Positions 45,530 to 56,500 of a stretch of DNA of 64,000 bases are shown here, in pieces. Made by a program: the position numbers and the translations under genes. Below the pieces are notes generated by a model. That model was not told the origin of the DNA. It was given only the letters and a program-made list of their open reading frames with translations, and did no database searches. The stretch is from Henckelia pumila (Eukaryota > Streptophyta > Magnoliopsida > Lamiales > Gesneriaceae): assembly GCF_033568475.1 (NCBI RefSeq), contig NC_133121.1, forward strand, positions 131,286,375 to 131,350,374. Direction: 5' to 3'. Positions within the stretch are counted from its first letter, which is position 1; each line of letters opens with the position of its first letter.

Positions 45530-47439
45530 TCAAGATGAACCCAGCTTTTGCAGCCTAGCTTTAGCAGTATCCAATTGTGCTGCTCAAATAATCAACATAG
45601 ACAATCGCATCACTAGACAACATACAAAGACACAGAATATTGACATGATTAAGAGGACACTTACTTTGTTCTAATGCCGTTGCTTTTTCAATGGAGGTTC
45701 GAAAAAATATATTCCCATTTTTGTGATATACAGCCTGCATGAAGAACAAAATTTTTCTATAAAACTACCGTTTCTTGGAAAATTGTATGGTAATATTTTC
45801 TTCCTAGGAAACTAGAACTAATCAACTAATGCGAAATTGAAGTCTAGCTTCTAAAGTTATCAATGGAAAAAGTCGTGGCTGTCAAAATGGTACTAGACAT
45901 AAAACAAACTTTTAAATACTAATATATTACCCTACAACTGCATATGGCACAAGTCTGAGTATCAGTATCTAGAACAAATAAATCTCAAATTTATCGAATT
46001 AAAACAAATCTGTTGGGGGGGGCAGATAATGTAATTTTCTCCCTTTCCTCCTGTAGTATCGAAATAAATTAAATAATCGGACCTATAATTGACTACTGAC
46101 TACTCTAAGAAAGCATCCTGCAATGTGATTATTCTCCCTCTCCTACCACTTCATGATTTTGTTTTGGGCACTCTGCTTGTAAACTCACACAAAGCATTAA
46201 AAGTGACCTGGGTATGAACTAAGGTTCCCGAATAAATTTTGAGGATGATTTGAAAACCAGGCTCATGAAACGGGGAATAATTTGAGAAGGTGCAGAACTT
46301 GGATTTATGGAGAATAAATAACATGAAAATGTGTTCGTAGAACTACTCAACAGGTGGAACCAAACACAAGGATAACCAAAGTTCACATTCACTAGTCAAC
46401 ATGTATGCAATTAGGCACCCATAAAATTTATGCGAGCCTAGTTAAAATCAATAATAACTTTTACACTGAGGAATTGCCCAAGGTTTAAGATCAAATGCAG
46501 CTGGCAAAATGCGCAAGTGCATTGCCAATTATAAGCTGGATCAGAGTTCTTACTTTAATATTCCCTGTTCTTTACAAAAATGTTTCTCTTCATTCTCACA
46601 CAATGTCGCAACCTTCTCCACATAATCAGTTAAAACAGTTTTCTTCCTCAATAATAAGTTAAGAATCTCTAGGGGCTCGAAACATCTTGGTCAACCAGAT
46701 AGGTCCAAGAAGTCATTGAAGCAAATACCATAACTAGTACCACTGAATCTCACAAACCTAAACAACCGTGGACTCTGTTAAAAGATTAAGCTACTTAACG
46801 AGTGCCCATTCAAAAATAACAACCCAACATCATCGAACTGAGATAAAGATTAAATTTGTAGAATTCAAACCCAATTACAACACGTCGTTATGCGTCAATA
46901 ATGCACAAAGAACCAAAATCAATAGAGTTAAACGACTTGGTGGATAAGAGAACCATACCCGAGAGGAAGAAAGGTTATTTAGCTCGGCTAAAGCAACTTC
47001 ATGACTTCTAACCTGTGAGTACAAGTACACTATAACCCATTAATATTTCATAGACACCGACACCGGACACACAGGAAAAACCCAAAAGCTGGATTTACCA
47101 GAATTCAGCGGCAAGACTTATTTTTTAAGAAAATATTGTGAAATTAAAATTATTTCATATTTTCATTTGTGAGTTGATAGAGAAGTTGCAGAAGTGTGAA
47201 CAAGATTTTTATTTTTATTTTTAAAAAAGGGTAATTTATACAGCCAATGTCAGTCCCCCACGCCACCAAAAAGCAAAGGAAAACAAAAAATTGATTCAGC
47301 CACGCCACAGCCATCTAAAATAACAGTAATCTTATGCATAAACGATACACTTTCATGCATAAATTGGGCTAATTGATTGAGATACCTGCTTGAGAAGATC
47401 GGAATAGGACGATGGATTTGGAGATGCTGGAGACGACAT
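45530..47439 (-). CDS. ASDURF/prefoldin-like small protein
   Basis: Four minus-strand exons, 47439-47386, 47012-46959, 45734-45665 and 45579-45530, join through GT-AG sites in consistent phase to 228 nt and a 75-residue protein. It starts MSSPASPNPSSYSDLLKQ, continues VRSHEVALAELNNLSSSR and AVYHKNGNIFF, and ends TAKARLQKLGSS. Two helical arms around a short hairpin fit a small prefoldin-type subunit. The ELNNLSSSRAVYHKNGNIFF part resembles, from memory, human ASDURF (ELSNLKKNRKVY...NSNIFF), a prefoldin-like subunit of the PAQosome co-chaperone complex. A role in HSP90/R2TP-type assembly is inference. Every exon is shorter than 75 nt, so ORF-length filters miss the gene. The splice model is convincing; the functional label is less sure. 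Confidence 0.75.
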
Positions 47440-48034
47440 GACGAAAGGGGTTTTGCCAACGGAATTGTGATTCACTCGACTTTTTAAGGACGGGAACCCA
47501 AAATAATTGTTTTTATGTTAAAAGTATTACTTATTAGTATAAATATGGATAGGATTGATCCACTTCACGGATAAGACCGTCTCACATCAGTGTTACTCAA
47601 ATAAATATTACTAACAATCCATATATGTATATTAGTTTGATTTATTTTTAAAAAAAATATCATAAAGTTGTACAATTTTACAAATTCCTATTAATTTTTT
47701 TAACCTGAAATATATACTCAAATTTGGTCAAGTTTGATAGGTATGATAATATAAATAATAAATTAATAAATAATATAATATAATAAAAAATAAATAAAAA
47801 ATTATAGTTAATATAATATTTGATTTGATTGATAGATTATAAGTTTATTTGATTTGATTGATTAAAATTTATATAAAAATGATAATTACTATTTTGTTTT
47901 TTTAACAATAAATAAATATGAACAATATTATTTATAAGGAGCAATATAGTAATTTCAATTCAATGATTTGATTGATGTAAGATAAATAATTAAAATTAAC
48001 ATTCCTGATGTAAGATAAATAATTAAGATTAACA

Positions 48035-48195
48035 CTCCTGTGAGACGGTCTCATCCGTGAGACGGGTCAACCTTACACATATTTATAATAATAAGTAATA
48101 TTTTTGACATAAAATATAATACTTTTTAATTGATAACTCATATAAGAGACCCGTCTAAAAAAAATAACCCTTAAGACCGTCTTATAGGAGTTTTT
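48035..48195. repeat. GAGACGGTCTC-type MITE
   Basis: CTGTGAGACGGTCTCATCCG at the left and GACCGTCTTATAGGAG at the right surround the same AT core (ATATTTATAATAATAAGTAA) seen at 765-790. It is a clear family member. Confidence 0.7.
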
Positions 48196-48411
48196 GTCAA
48201 TAATTAATGATTTGATTGATTTAAATAAATAATTAATATATGGATAAATAATATGACAAGAAGAATGTGAGATTGAATAAGATAAATTATAAATAGATTA
48301 CTAAACTATCGTACCAAACGATAACTAAAACCAAAAATATTACTTTTTATTTTATTGATGCGTTAGTTTTTTTAACACACATGGAATTGTTGCAGGATTT
48401 TCTTCAACTCT

Positions 48412-48560
48412 TTTGAGACGGTCTCATGAATTCAAATATAAAATAAAAAGTAATATTTTTGGCTTAAAATATAATACTTTTTCACAAGTCAGAATTAATA
48501 TAATATCTGTATCACAAAATTAAACCCGTCACATGATCTCACAAAGATTTCAATGATCTT
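48412..48560. repeat. GAGACGGTCTC-type MITE, worn
   Basis: TTGAGACGGTCTCATGAATT, then the TAAAAAGTAATATTTTTGG core and a final CCCGTCACATGATCTCAC. A diverged copy of the family. Confidence 0.55.
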
Positions 48561-48997
48561 TGTTAGTCCCTCTTGTCACGTACCACTCTTGTCATTTCGT
48601 TTTTCTATATATCTATATATATTCAGTTATTTTTTAAAAGATTTTAATTTATAATGAATAGCTAGCTAGCTAGCATGTTGCCATATTTAGCATGAAAATT
48701 GGCATATTTTGCATGAGAACAATAAATGATGAAACAATATATTACCATCCGTTTTGGACGTCTTTCCCCTCGTCGAATCCGCAGCCCACCATTTCATCCA
48801 TCCTCCGCAGCTTGCCTGAAAATTAAACCTCGGAAGATTGCCAGAAAAGAAGTTAATTCAAAAGAAGATCATATTCATCAGAATCAAATTAAGATGCAGA
48901 TGATCAAAATCAATGCCAAACAGAAAAAGATCAATTAGGATATTACACGTACAAAAGGAGACGACACAGAAACAACATTATAGACTAATTATATTAA

Positions 48998-49414
48998 ATG
49001 GAGGATGGGAGGGAAGGAGACATCAGGGTCCCGTTGATCTCTTTCCTCTTTTGCCTCTGCCTCATCACCGGCGGAATATTCCTCGCCTTATACGTCTTCG
49101 TCCCCAATCTTTCCCAGCCCTGGTACCCCGTCGCCGCCTTCGTTCTCATCGGATTGCCCTGGATTTTCTGGTTCTTAACCTACATTTACGCCTGCATGAA
49201 GGGATGCTTCGGCCGCAGGGATGGTGGCGCTGTAGACAGCCGACAGATCTCCCGGAGGCAAACCACCCGGAATATCTCCAACACCAACTCCAACTCCGCC
49301 TCCGCCACGCAGAATCATGCAGGCGGCGGCGGCAACCAACAGAGCGGTGCAGGAGTGAATCCATCCGTCGCCTCTTCCAGGGAATCCGAGATGCCGTTGA
49401 CATACTCTGTGTAA
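48998..49414 (+). CDS. Small plant membrane protein, single exon
   Basis: A 138-residue uninterrupted frame starts MEDGREGDIRVPLISF. Two hydrophobic segments (about residues 12-35 and 42-65) include GGIFLALYVFVPN and LIGLPWIFWFLTYIYACMKG. A Cys-rich end (CMKGCFGRR) and a hydrophilic tail rich in Asn, Ser, Gly and Gln follow. GC content and codon use rise sharply against the AT-rich flanks, as expected for a real exon. The hairpin of two helices with a cytosolic tail resembles small uncharacterised plant proteins. I cannot name a function. Confidence 0.75.
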   Translation: MEDGREGDIRVPLISFLFCLCLITGGIFLALYVFVPNLSQPWYPVAAFVLIGLPWIFWFLTYIYACMKGCFGRRDGGAVDSRQISRRQTTRNISNTNSNSASATQNHAGGGGNQQSGAGVNPSVASSRESEMPLTYSV

Positions 49415-51128
49415 TTATATATTCCAGCTGGTAAATTATTTTCTTCAGTTATATATGATCATGATTAATTTATGCATGCATGGACCAATCTTTTTAATCA
49501 CACAAAAAGAAGTGAAAAATATTCAGTTTTTTTCTGAGGCAAAATCATAATCCATCTGACAATGTTTTAATTTCTATTTCATTAATTTTCGAGGAAAATA
49601 TGCCGGTTGTTATCATCTGCAATCAGCTTGATGTGGATGATAAGATATTGATTGATTACGCATCCATGATCAACTGAGTGTATCATATCAACATAGTATT
49701 CTCTTAAAAAAAACTCCTACCACATACACCTTCCGTGCAAGTTATTAAGGACTAAATAATATGTCAAGAAAATGGATTTTAGTGCATTAGAATGAATAAT
49801 AAACGTCATATATATGTCAATGTTTGACACAAAAACATTGATGTGAAAATATGTCTAAGCTTGGTGCATGCATTCAGCAGAAATTTCCATGTAAAATGGA
49901 GGACAAATACTAGTAGACATCAATGTTGGAAAGTGGACAGCAAATTAAATGAAGCAGAGTCGAAGTTTTTAGCATGATGTGGTGGGTCTGTGGAGTGGAG
50001 GCTTTATCTCCCGAAAAGGCAAGAAGTTAGCTGTATTTGGATGCAACTTGTGGAATTCTTGAACCCATGCCAACTAATAATTACAATTATTATTGGTTGT
50101 CTCCTATGTCTCCCAGCTCAATTTGCAATTTAGTTGTTTTGGAGGTCAATTATTATTGACTAAACAAGAATTAATTTATATTCATTCGATCATACGTAGT
50201 AAACTGTAGCAATTATTAGCCGCTGAAGCACACCAAGACTTTTTTCAAGTAAGGTCAATTGTAAACACTATGTACGTATACGTATTTGGATAATCAAGGA
50301 TGATGATTATATCTGCATTGGGTAATACTAATACACAAAAATTATTCAAAGAAATACAAAATATATATGTATTTCATATAAACATTTTCTACGCATAAAA
50401 AAATTGTATATATATATATGTTTTCATGGAGCACCAATATAATTTAATGATTGCATGTCATGGAGCACCAACATAATTTAAGGATTACCTTTACGTCATA
50501 ATATAATATTCAATACGCAAATCAAACATCCCACATGTACCTAACATGGTTGGCAGATTCTGAGCAGGGGGAATTGGTCTTCAAAAAGATGATAAAAGAG
50601 CACAAAAAGTAGTTTACTTTTTAAGATAAAGATGGCAACAACTCTTGTTCTTTCAGGAAAAAAACTAAAAAGTAGTAATCTGATGTTATTATAACTTAGT
50701 TGCTTCACTCTAAAGCACTTCTCCCAACAGATTTTAATGGTTAGTATTTGTCCTTCAATCCCTTTTACCATATTTCTATTCAAAGTACTGATAAACTATG
50801 ATGTCCGCATTTGTTCTTATGTAAACTACTCCACTTGCCAATAAAAAGGTCCCATGCTTGCATCCCTTTAGGCTTTAACCCCTCGGACTAACATATTAGA
50901 TCGAAATTCAATAAATACAGCATTACAAAATACAACTGCAAATTCAATATGAAAATGCTCATTTTCTTTACCAAAAGTTTGCGCCAATCATATTCAAAAT
51001 AGTATTAGGTGAAATTGGGACAAAGGCACTGATGAGTTGAAGAGGTAACAAAGTGAAGTACCTGGTCCGTGGAAACCACTCTTATATATACTCCTGGTGG
51101 ATAGCATGTTTCTATATTCATAAACAAC
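49415..51128. other. Intergenic, no feature supported
   Basis: AT-rich DNA with a duplicated CATGGAGCACCAAYATAATTTA motif at about 50425 and 50459. I see no gene or element. Confidence 0.5.
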
Positions 51129-52322
51129 ATGAATATAGTTACAGAAAGCCACTACAAGAACAAAGATAAAGATATCGTTGATGAAAATGATGAAAACCTG
51201 CAAATAAACTTGCAAATCAAGTCGGTCTTACTACCCGGCTTACCTGACCACCTAGCTCAGCAATGTCTTTCAACTCTCCAACCTTCACTTCTCTACGACG
51301 TCTGTCTTTCATGGCGTCGACTCATATATTCTCCCTCCTTTCCTCCCTTCTTCTCTCTTTATGCAGTCCTTTGCGAAACTACCTCAACCAAGTATCCCTT
51401 CATAAAATCTGTCCAATTAGGCAGATGGCAATGCCAACCAAATTCAATTGCCTTCTTCTCTTTTGATCCCATTTCCTCAACATGGAAAGCACTCCCAACT
51501 CCTCCAACCGATCCACCCATGTGCATCCTACGTCAACATCCTTCTTTCATATCAAGAATTCTATCCATTCAATCTTTGACTGTGTCGGGGCGTTTGGTGC
51601 TTATAGCTGCAACCACCCACAAGCTACTCCCAGCTTTAACTCATCCATTAGTTTTCAACCCTTTGTCCGGTAAGTGGTACCATGGACCTCCATTCTCTAG
51701 TCCTCGGCGCTGGTGTGTTGCCGGATCAATGAATGGTGGAATATATGTGGCAAGTGGTATAGGCGCACAGTATAACGTTGAAGTAGCACGGTCCATGGAA
51801 AGATGGGACATGTCAAAGAAGGATGTAGATTGGCATTGGGAAACAAGAGTTCCGTTCAAAGATGGAAAGTTTAGTCGAGAGGCTGTCGAAGCATTAGGAT
51901 ACAGAGGTAAGCTATGCATGGTAAATGTAAAAGGTAAAGCGGTAAAAGAAGGGGCGGTTTATGATGTTGTGATGAATCAGTGGCAGGAAATGCCAAAGGG
52001 AATGCGGGATGGATGGAATGGGCCAGCAGCAGTAGATAATGATTCCATGTATGTAGTGGATCAAGAAAATGGGTCGTTGAGCCGGTACAATGCCGATGGT
52101 GATTGCTGGGAGGAGGTGATTGAGCCTTCCGAGCTTCTAAAAGGTGCTGAGCATTTATCAGCACATAAAGGAAAAATCTGTGCTGTTTTTGCTAATGGTG
52201 GAAAGATCATCGTGGCTGATATTTTGGCAAAACCGGCTAAGGTTTGGGTGGTGAATCCTCCACAAGGAATGGAAGTCATTTCAGTCCATGTACTACCAAG
52301 GATGAGTGTTCCTGAATATTGA
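51129..52322 (+). CDS. SKIP25: F-box/kelch-repeat protein SKIP25
   Basis: A 397-residue single-exon frame. An N-terminal F-box follows residue 33 (LLPGLPDHLAQQCLSTL and SWRRLIYSPSFPPFFSLYA). Kelch-type beta-propeller repeats follow, with HPLVFNPLSGKWYHGPPF, RRWCVAGSMNGGIYVASGIG, RWDMSKKD, GKLCMVNVKGKAVKEGAVYD, WQEMPKGMRDGWNGPAA and AEHLSAHKGKICAVF. The end VSVHVLPRMS is typical of SKIP25 orthologues (here ISVHVLPRMSVPEY). SKIP proteins bind SKP1/ASK adaptors and give SCF ubiquitin ligases their substrate choice. The substrate is unknown. The first 30 residues are variable and the start codon could lie further in. Confidence 0.92.
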   Translation: MNIVTESHYKNKDKDIVDENDENLQINLQIKSVLLPGLPDHLAQQCLSTLQPSLLYDVCLSWRRLIYSPSFPPFFSLYAVLCETTSTKYPFIKSVQLGRWQCQPNSIAFFSFDPISSTWKALPTPPTDPPMCILRQHPSFISRILSIQSLTVSGRLVLIAATTHKLLPALTHPLVFNPLSGKWYHGPPFSSPRRWCVAGSMNGGIYVASGIGAQYNVEVARSMERWDMSKKDVDWHWETRVPFKDGKFSREAVEALGYRGKLCMVNVKGKAVKEGAVYDVVMNQWQEMPKGMRDGWNGPAAVDNDSMYVVDQENGSLSRYNADGDCWEEVIEPSELLKGAEHLSAHKGKICAVFANGGKIIVADILAKPAKVWVVNPPQGMEVISVHVLPRMSVPEY

Positions 52323-52812
52323 TACTCAATGTCAGGATAAAAGAGTCCAAATTTCTGCAACAATTTTCATAACACAATAACCATAATCTCCTTTCCAAAA
52401 TTATTAATAATAACTATCATCTATTCAAAAGGTATCCAGCATTGTGCACTAATAGGACTCAAACATTTCTGGAGTTTCAATGCTTTCTGCTTCCTTGAGC
52501 TTTCAAATCCTGTTAAATCATCACAAAATTAAACGCTCGTTATATTATGATCTGTGGGAAAGTTTCAAGAAAATAAGCCAAGATGAAACCTCCACATCAA
52601 AATGTGAAAAAGAAAGTGGCTTTAGGTGCCAATTCGGAAAGTTAAGTTCTTTTTTTCCGTGAACTTTTTAAGAAAATTTTTTCAATCAACCCAGACTTGA
52701 ATGATTTATGCTCAAACTACTCCCACTATAATGGGGCCAATACGAAAATCAAACTGTACTTATTTATTCAGAGAAGGTTCTAGGATGACTTGCATGGATA
52801 CAAAAAATATAT

Positions 52813-53697
52813 ATATTAGATACCTTAATCTTTTCCACAACCAGAATCTTGATAGATGCTACAGTTCGTATTCTTCGCTTAAATTTTTTGAGAACATATG
52901 CTATTGGAATATAGCACTGGGCAACAACTACAGCTACATGCAATCCATTTTCCCAAAAGACCGTGTCATAGAACCTCATGTCATCTTCTTTATAAACTGG
53001 AAGGCTTGCAAGGACCCTTGTCCAGACAAGTGTGAATAGAACTGAAGGCAGAGGTAACTTAACTGCTTCCTACCACAAATTGGCAGCCCAAACTGTTTCG
53101 ATGCAAAAGTTTCTTATTAGAACCTAGACTTTTACTTGTGATCATAGTTTTATTTCCTCAACTTCAACACAGGTTATTATATAATCTGATACATTAACAA
53201 CATGAGGTCCCCTAACTTTCACTGGTTTCTAACTATATCCATGCCCAAAGATACTTCCAGTAGAAATTACATTCCAAGAAAAAAATACAGATAAAGACCT
53301 TTTTTTCACAATAAAACCAAAAAAGAAGCAAGTGTGATCTATGAAAACAAACAAAACGAACAGTGAACTGTGTTACTTATGTTTAGCTAATAGAATATAA
53401 AGATCAATGTTTTGTTTTTGAAAAAACGAAGTACATATCAATCATCTGCTCACCAGAATATCATCATTTGATCTCTGCAATTGCTTGAGGATATTACTAT
53501 GCAACGATTCGAAAGACGTATGGTTCAGTATTATCTAATCTACCCAATTATTATTCTGTTTAAGTCAAAACTTTCTGTCTTTTATACGGCATCTCTTAGT
53601 TCACCAGCAGAAAGCATTCCACCATCCGATGATTGCTCTGTCTCAGACAGCACAACAGGGCTGTACTGAGCTTGAAAGAAGACTTGATGAGCAAATG
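52813..53697 (-). other. Candidate minus-strand exons of an unidentified gene
   Basis: Three stretches are bounded by plausible splice sites: 53697-53591 (AFAHQVFFQAQYSPVV, then SETEQSSDGGMLSAGELRDA), about 53541-53476 (IILNHTSFESLHSNIL, then KQLQRSNDDIL) and 53033-52813 (LPVYKEDDMRFYDTVFWENG, LHVAVVVAQCYIPIAYVLKK). The first two join in phase. The third reads long only in a frame that does not follow from the second, and in the matching phase it stops after about 23 codons. I recognise no family. This may be a decayed gene or partly chance. Confidence 0.3.
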
Positions 53698-54001
53698 CTA
53701 AATAAAATGAAACAAATTAAAGCCTCCTACATCAGGTGGTGTAGCATCTTCATTAAACAAAATCATCATTTTTACATTGGAAAATCTTATGTTTAGCAAG
53801 CTATCAATGCACAAGAAGTTCGTGTATCAACATTTCTCAGTTTCCATAACAATAACATGATGTCTCATCGACATGAATAAAAAAAATGATACTGGCTTAT
53901 ATCATATTACAAGACACCCATGAAATTTTTAATTTTTTCTTCCAAGGGAGATGGAACACATTTCAAGAGATTTTAGTCTTATTTCGCACAAATTCAATTA
54001 A

Positions 54002-54190
54002 TCAAGGAGCCTCGTGAATCACCGCATTGTAATGTACCAAAAACTCATGCAGTTCCATATGCCCACACATTCTTCTGCGGCATTCTATCGAACAACTTGC
54101 GCATGTTTCTTGAAATGTACGCATTAAATAGATAAAGTCATGTATTTCATGAAACCGATAAAAAAAAAATTCAACGGATACTATCAATTA
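54002..54190 (-). pseudogene. Short PPR-like relic
   Basis: The minus strand near 54054-54113 reads RKLFDRMPQKNVWAYGT, which fits the start of a PPR motif. Frames close on either side and no further repeats are seen. It could be debris of the neighbouring PPR family or a chance match. Confidence 0.25.
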
Positions 54191-54397
54191 GGAGAATGTA
54201 AAGATGCATTACCTCTTCTCTCGGGACCATATTTATATTAGTCGAGAAGCAACATCGCGCATAACGGCAGCCTTTGTAGTTAGAAATTAGTTGTGTGAAT
54301 CATGGAAAATGTGTGCAAGAGAAAACAATCAAAAATCTCGATGCAGAAATTTTCTATATATAAACCAAGAATTGCTTTAAATCATCTTGCAAATCAA

Positions 54398-55380
54398 ATG
54401 GGTTCGGTTGGGAAGACAGGTGACAACACTCAAATCCTCCCTTCACAACGGTTGGTACAGAAAAAACTTTTGATCGTCTGCTGACATCAAACATGTGTGG
54501 CCTGAGTAATGGCTACATTTGAGTAACGTATGCTTCTTATGTTCTGAAATCTTCATTTGTTCGATTCATTTGCAGGTTATACGGCAAAGTCGCCGTCATA
54601 ACTGGTGGAGCAAGGGGAATAGGAGCTGCGACGGCAAGACTATTTTCCGACAATGGTGCCCATGTCGTCATTGCCGACATACTAGATGATTTAGGCACAG
54701 AACTAGCCGATGCAATCCAGGGCAAGTACACCCACTGCGACGTTTCGAAAGAATCCGACGTAGAACAAGCAATCCATCTCGCCGTTCAATGGAAAGGACG
54801 CCTGGACATCATTTTCAACAACGCCGGCATATCCGGGCCAGAAGGAAGCATCACCAACCTCGAGATGGACCAAATGATGACCCTTCTAGCCATAAACCTG
54901 AACGGCATAGTACACGGGATCAAACACGCGGCACGCATCATGATCGAAGGGAAAAAAGGAGGCAGCATCATCTGTTCATCGAGCTCGGCAGCAATCATGG
55001 GAGGCCTGGCATCTCATGCATACACGGTGTCGAAAGAAGCCATCCTTGGACTGGCAAGGAGCACCGCATGTGAACTGGGCGTTCATGGGATTCGGGTGAA
55101 CTGCGTTTCGCCGCACGGGGTGCCATCGGAAATGCTGCTGGGTGGGTACAGGAGGGTTCTTGGGAGGGAGGATTTGAGTGCAAAAGATGTGAGCAGGATG
55201 GTGGGGGAAAGGGGTAGTCTGCTGCGGGGAAGAGAGGCGAGGGTCGATGATGTTGCTCGAGGTGTGTTGTTTCTTGCCAGCGAAGAAGCAGGATTTATCA
55301 GTGGGCATAATCTGGTTATAGATGGAGGTTACACTTCTGGTTGCAGTCATATGAGTTTCATGTACCAGAACAAAGGCTGA
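54398..55380 (+). CDS. Short-chain dehydrogenase/reductase (SDR110C type, ABA2-like)
   Basis: Exon 1 (54398-54450, MGSVGKTGDNTQILPSQ plus a split Arg codon) joins exon 2 (54576-55380) to give 285 residues. Classical SDR motifs are TGGARGIG (27-34) for the dinucleotide, D52 after the second strand (NAD preference), NNAG (99-102), N127, the Ser run 152-155, and YTVSK (167-171), the catalytic Tyr and Lys. This subfamily oxidises alcohols of terpenoids, phenolics or xanthoxin (ABA2, borneol- and isopiperitenol-dehydrogenase-like enzymes). The substrate cannot be read from sequence. The exon 1 donor GTTGGT is weak but gives the only in-phase join. An upstream in-frame ATG at 54302 exists. A broken duplicate lies at 59971-60394. 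Confidence 0.88.
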
Positions 55381-55483
55381 TGCTACAAGAAAGTGTATCT
55401 ATCTAAAATCATATCCGACGAAATTATCTTCATCTTTTTTTATGAATAGTTGATGTATCAGTTAATCTATTATAATAATTTGT

Positions 55484-56338
55484 TAGGGATGTAAATGATC
55501 CGAACTGATTGCGAGCTATTCGAAGTTCGGCTCGTGAAAAAATTTGTTTGAGCTCGTTCGTTAAGCTTATCGAGCCAAGCCCGAGCTTAATTTTGAGCTC
55601 AAAAATATTCACGAGCCGAGCTTGAGCTTAAGGATGTTCGGCTCGTTAGCTCGCGAACATGTTCGTTAATAAGCTGGAAAGCTCAAGCTCGGTTCGTTTA
55701 GGTGGCTCGTTTAGTGTGTTAGCTTCGGATTTATGCTTTAGCTTTAATCGTAGGTTCAGTCTACATGCAGTTTATATATCGAGTTGAATGAGTTTGATTC
55801 ATGCAGAATTTTAGTGTGCACTACAAACAAACTTGTTGTGCTTTGTATTGTCTTCCATTTGACGTTGGAATAACTTAATTTGATAAACATATAGATTATA
55901 TATGATTTTCTGCTTAAACGTGTCAAAACTATATCCTGTATTTAACTTTGCGAAGATGTTTATTGTTTTTAGGCTTTACGAGTTCGAAAACGAGCCCACT
56001 TAACGAGTTAGAATACGAACCAACTAAACGAGCTAACGAGCCTAAAAACCAGCTCGTTTAACGAGCCAAAATCGAGTCACACTCGTTTAATACAATAAAT
56101 GAGTCGAGCCTGAGCCGACATATGTAGTAAACGAGTTGAGCCGAGCTTTTATTGCTTTATGATAAAAGCTCGGTTCGGACTCGGGTACCAAATGAGCCGA
56201 GCCCGAGCCTAATCGTTTACATCCCTACCCGAGCCGAGCTTGAGCCTGAGCCTCGACATATACTTAACGAGCCGAGCCCGAGCCTGATGTTGTTCGGCTC
56301 GACTCGACTCAACTCGACTCGGCTCATTTGCATACCTA
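55484..56338. mobile_element. hAT-like non-autonomous element (GCTCGTT-rich)
   Basis: The 855-bp element starts TAGGGATGTAAATGA and ends TCATTTGCATACCTA (13 of 15 mirrored). It is flanked by perfect 8-bp duplications TAATTTGT (55476-55483 and 56339-56346). The body is full of CGAGCCGAGC and GCTCGTT motifs. There is no transposase. It is absent from the duplicated block near 60480, so it arrived after the block duplicated or was lost there. Confidence 0.88.
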
Positions 56339-56500
56339 TAATTTGTATTAATTATCTATACAAACCAGAAAGTCAAAAACGATTGGCTCAAAAAAAAAAA
56401 AAAAAAAAAAAAGTCAAAAACGATGGCGGGCCGCGGACCCTTGCGCTCTTCAATACATATATTCCTTCAACAGAAAATCAAAGGGAAATGAGAAACAAAA

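Larger units (their letters stand above)
47440..48997. other. Spacer with GAGACGGTCTC-type MITEs
   Basis: Upstream DNA of the minus-strand small gene, then AT-rich spacer with several copies of the GAGACG repeat family (47515-47600, 48035-48195 and 48412-48560) and a GCTAGCTAGCTAGC run near 48660. DNA from about 47735 to 48330 may be another worn TIR element. Confidence 0.5.
52323..54397. other. Region between SKIP25 and SDR, possible unassigned exons
   Basis: Mostly AT-rich. It contains candidate minus-strand exons (52813-53697) and a short PPR-like relic (54002-54190), listed separately. No complete gene can be drawn. Confidence 0.5.

Noticed and set aside
48913-49434. 173-codon frame overlapping the small membrane-protein gene
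   Set aside because: The overlapping 138-residue frame has helices and a natural start. The longer one is Arg/Pro-rich shadow sequence.
54976-55350. Minus-strand frames within SDR exon 2
   Set aside because: They are shadows of the GC-rich SDR exon.
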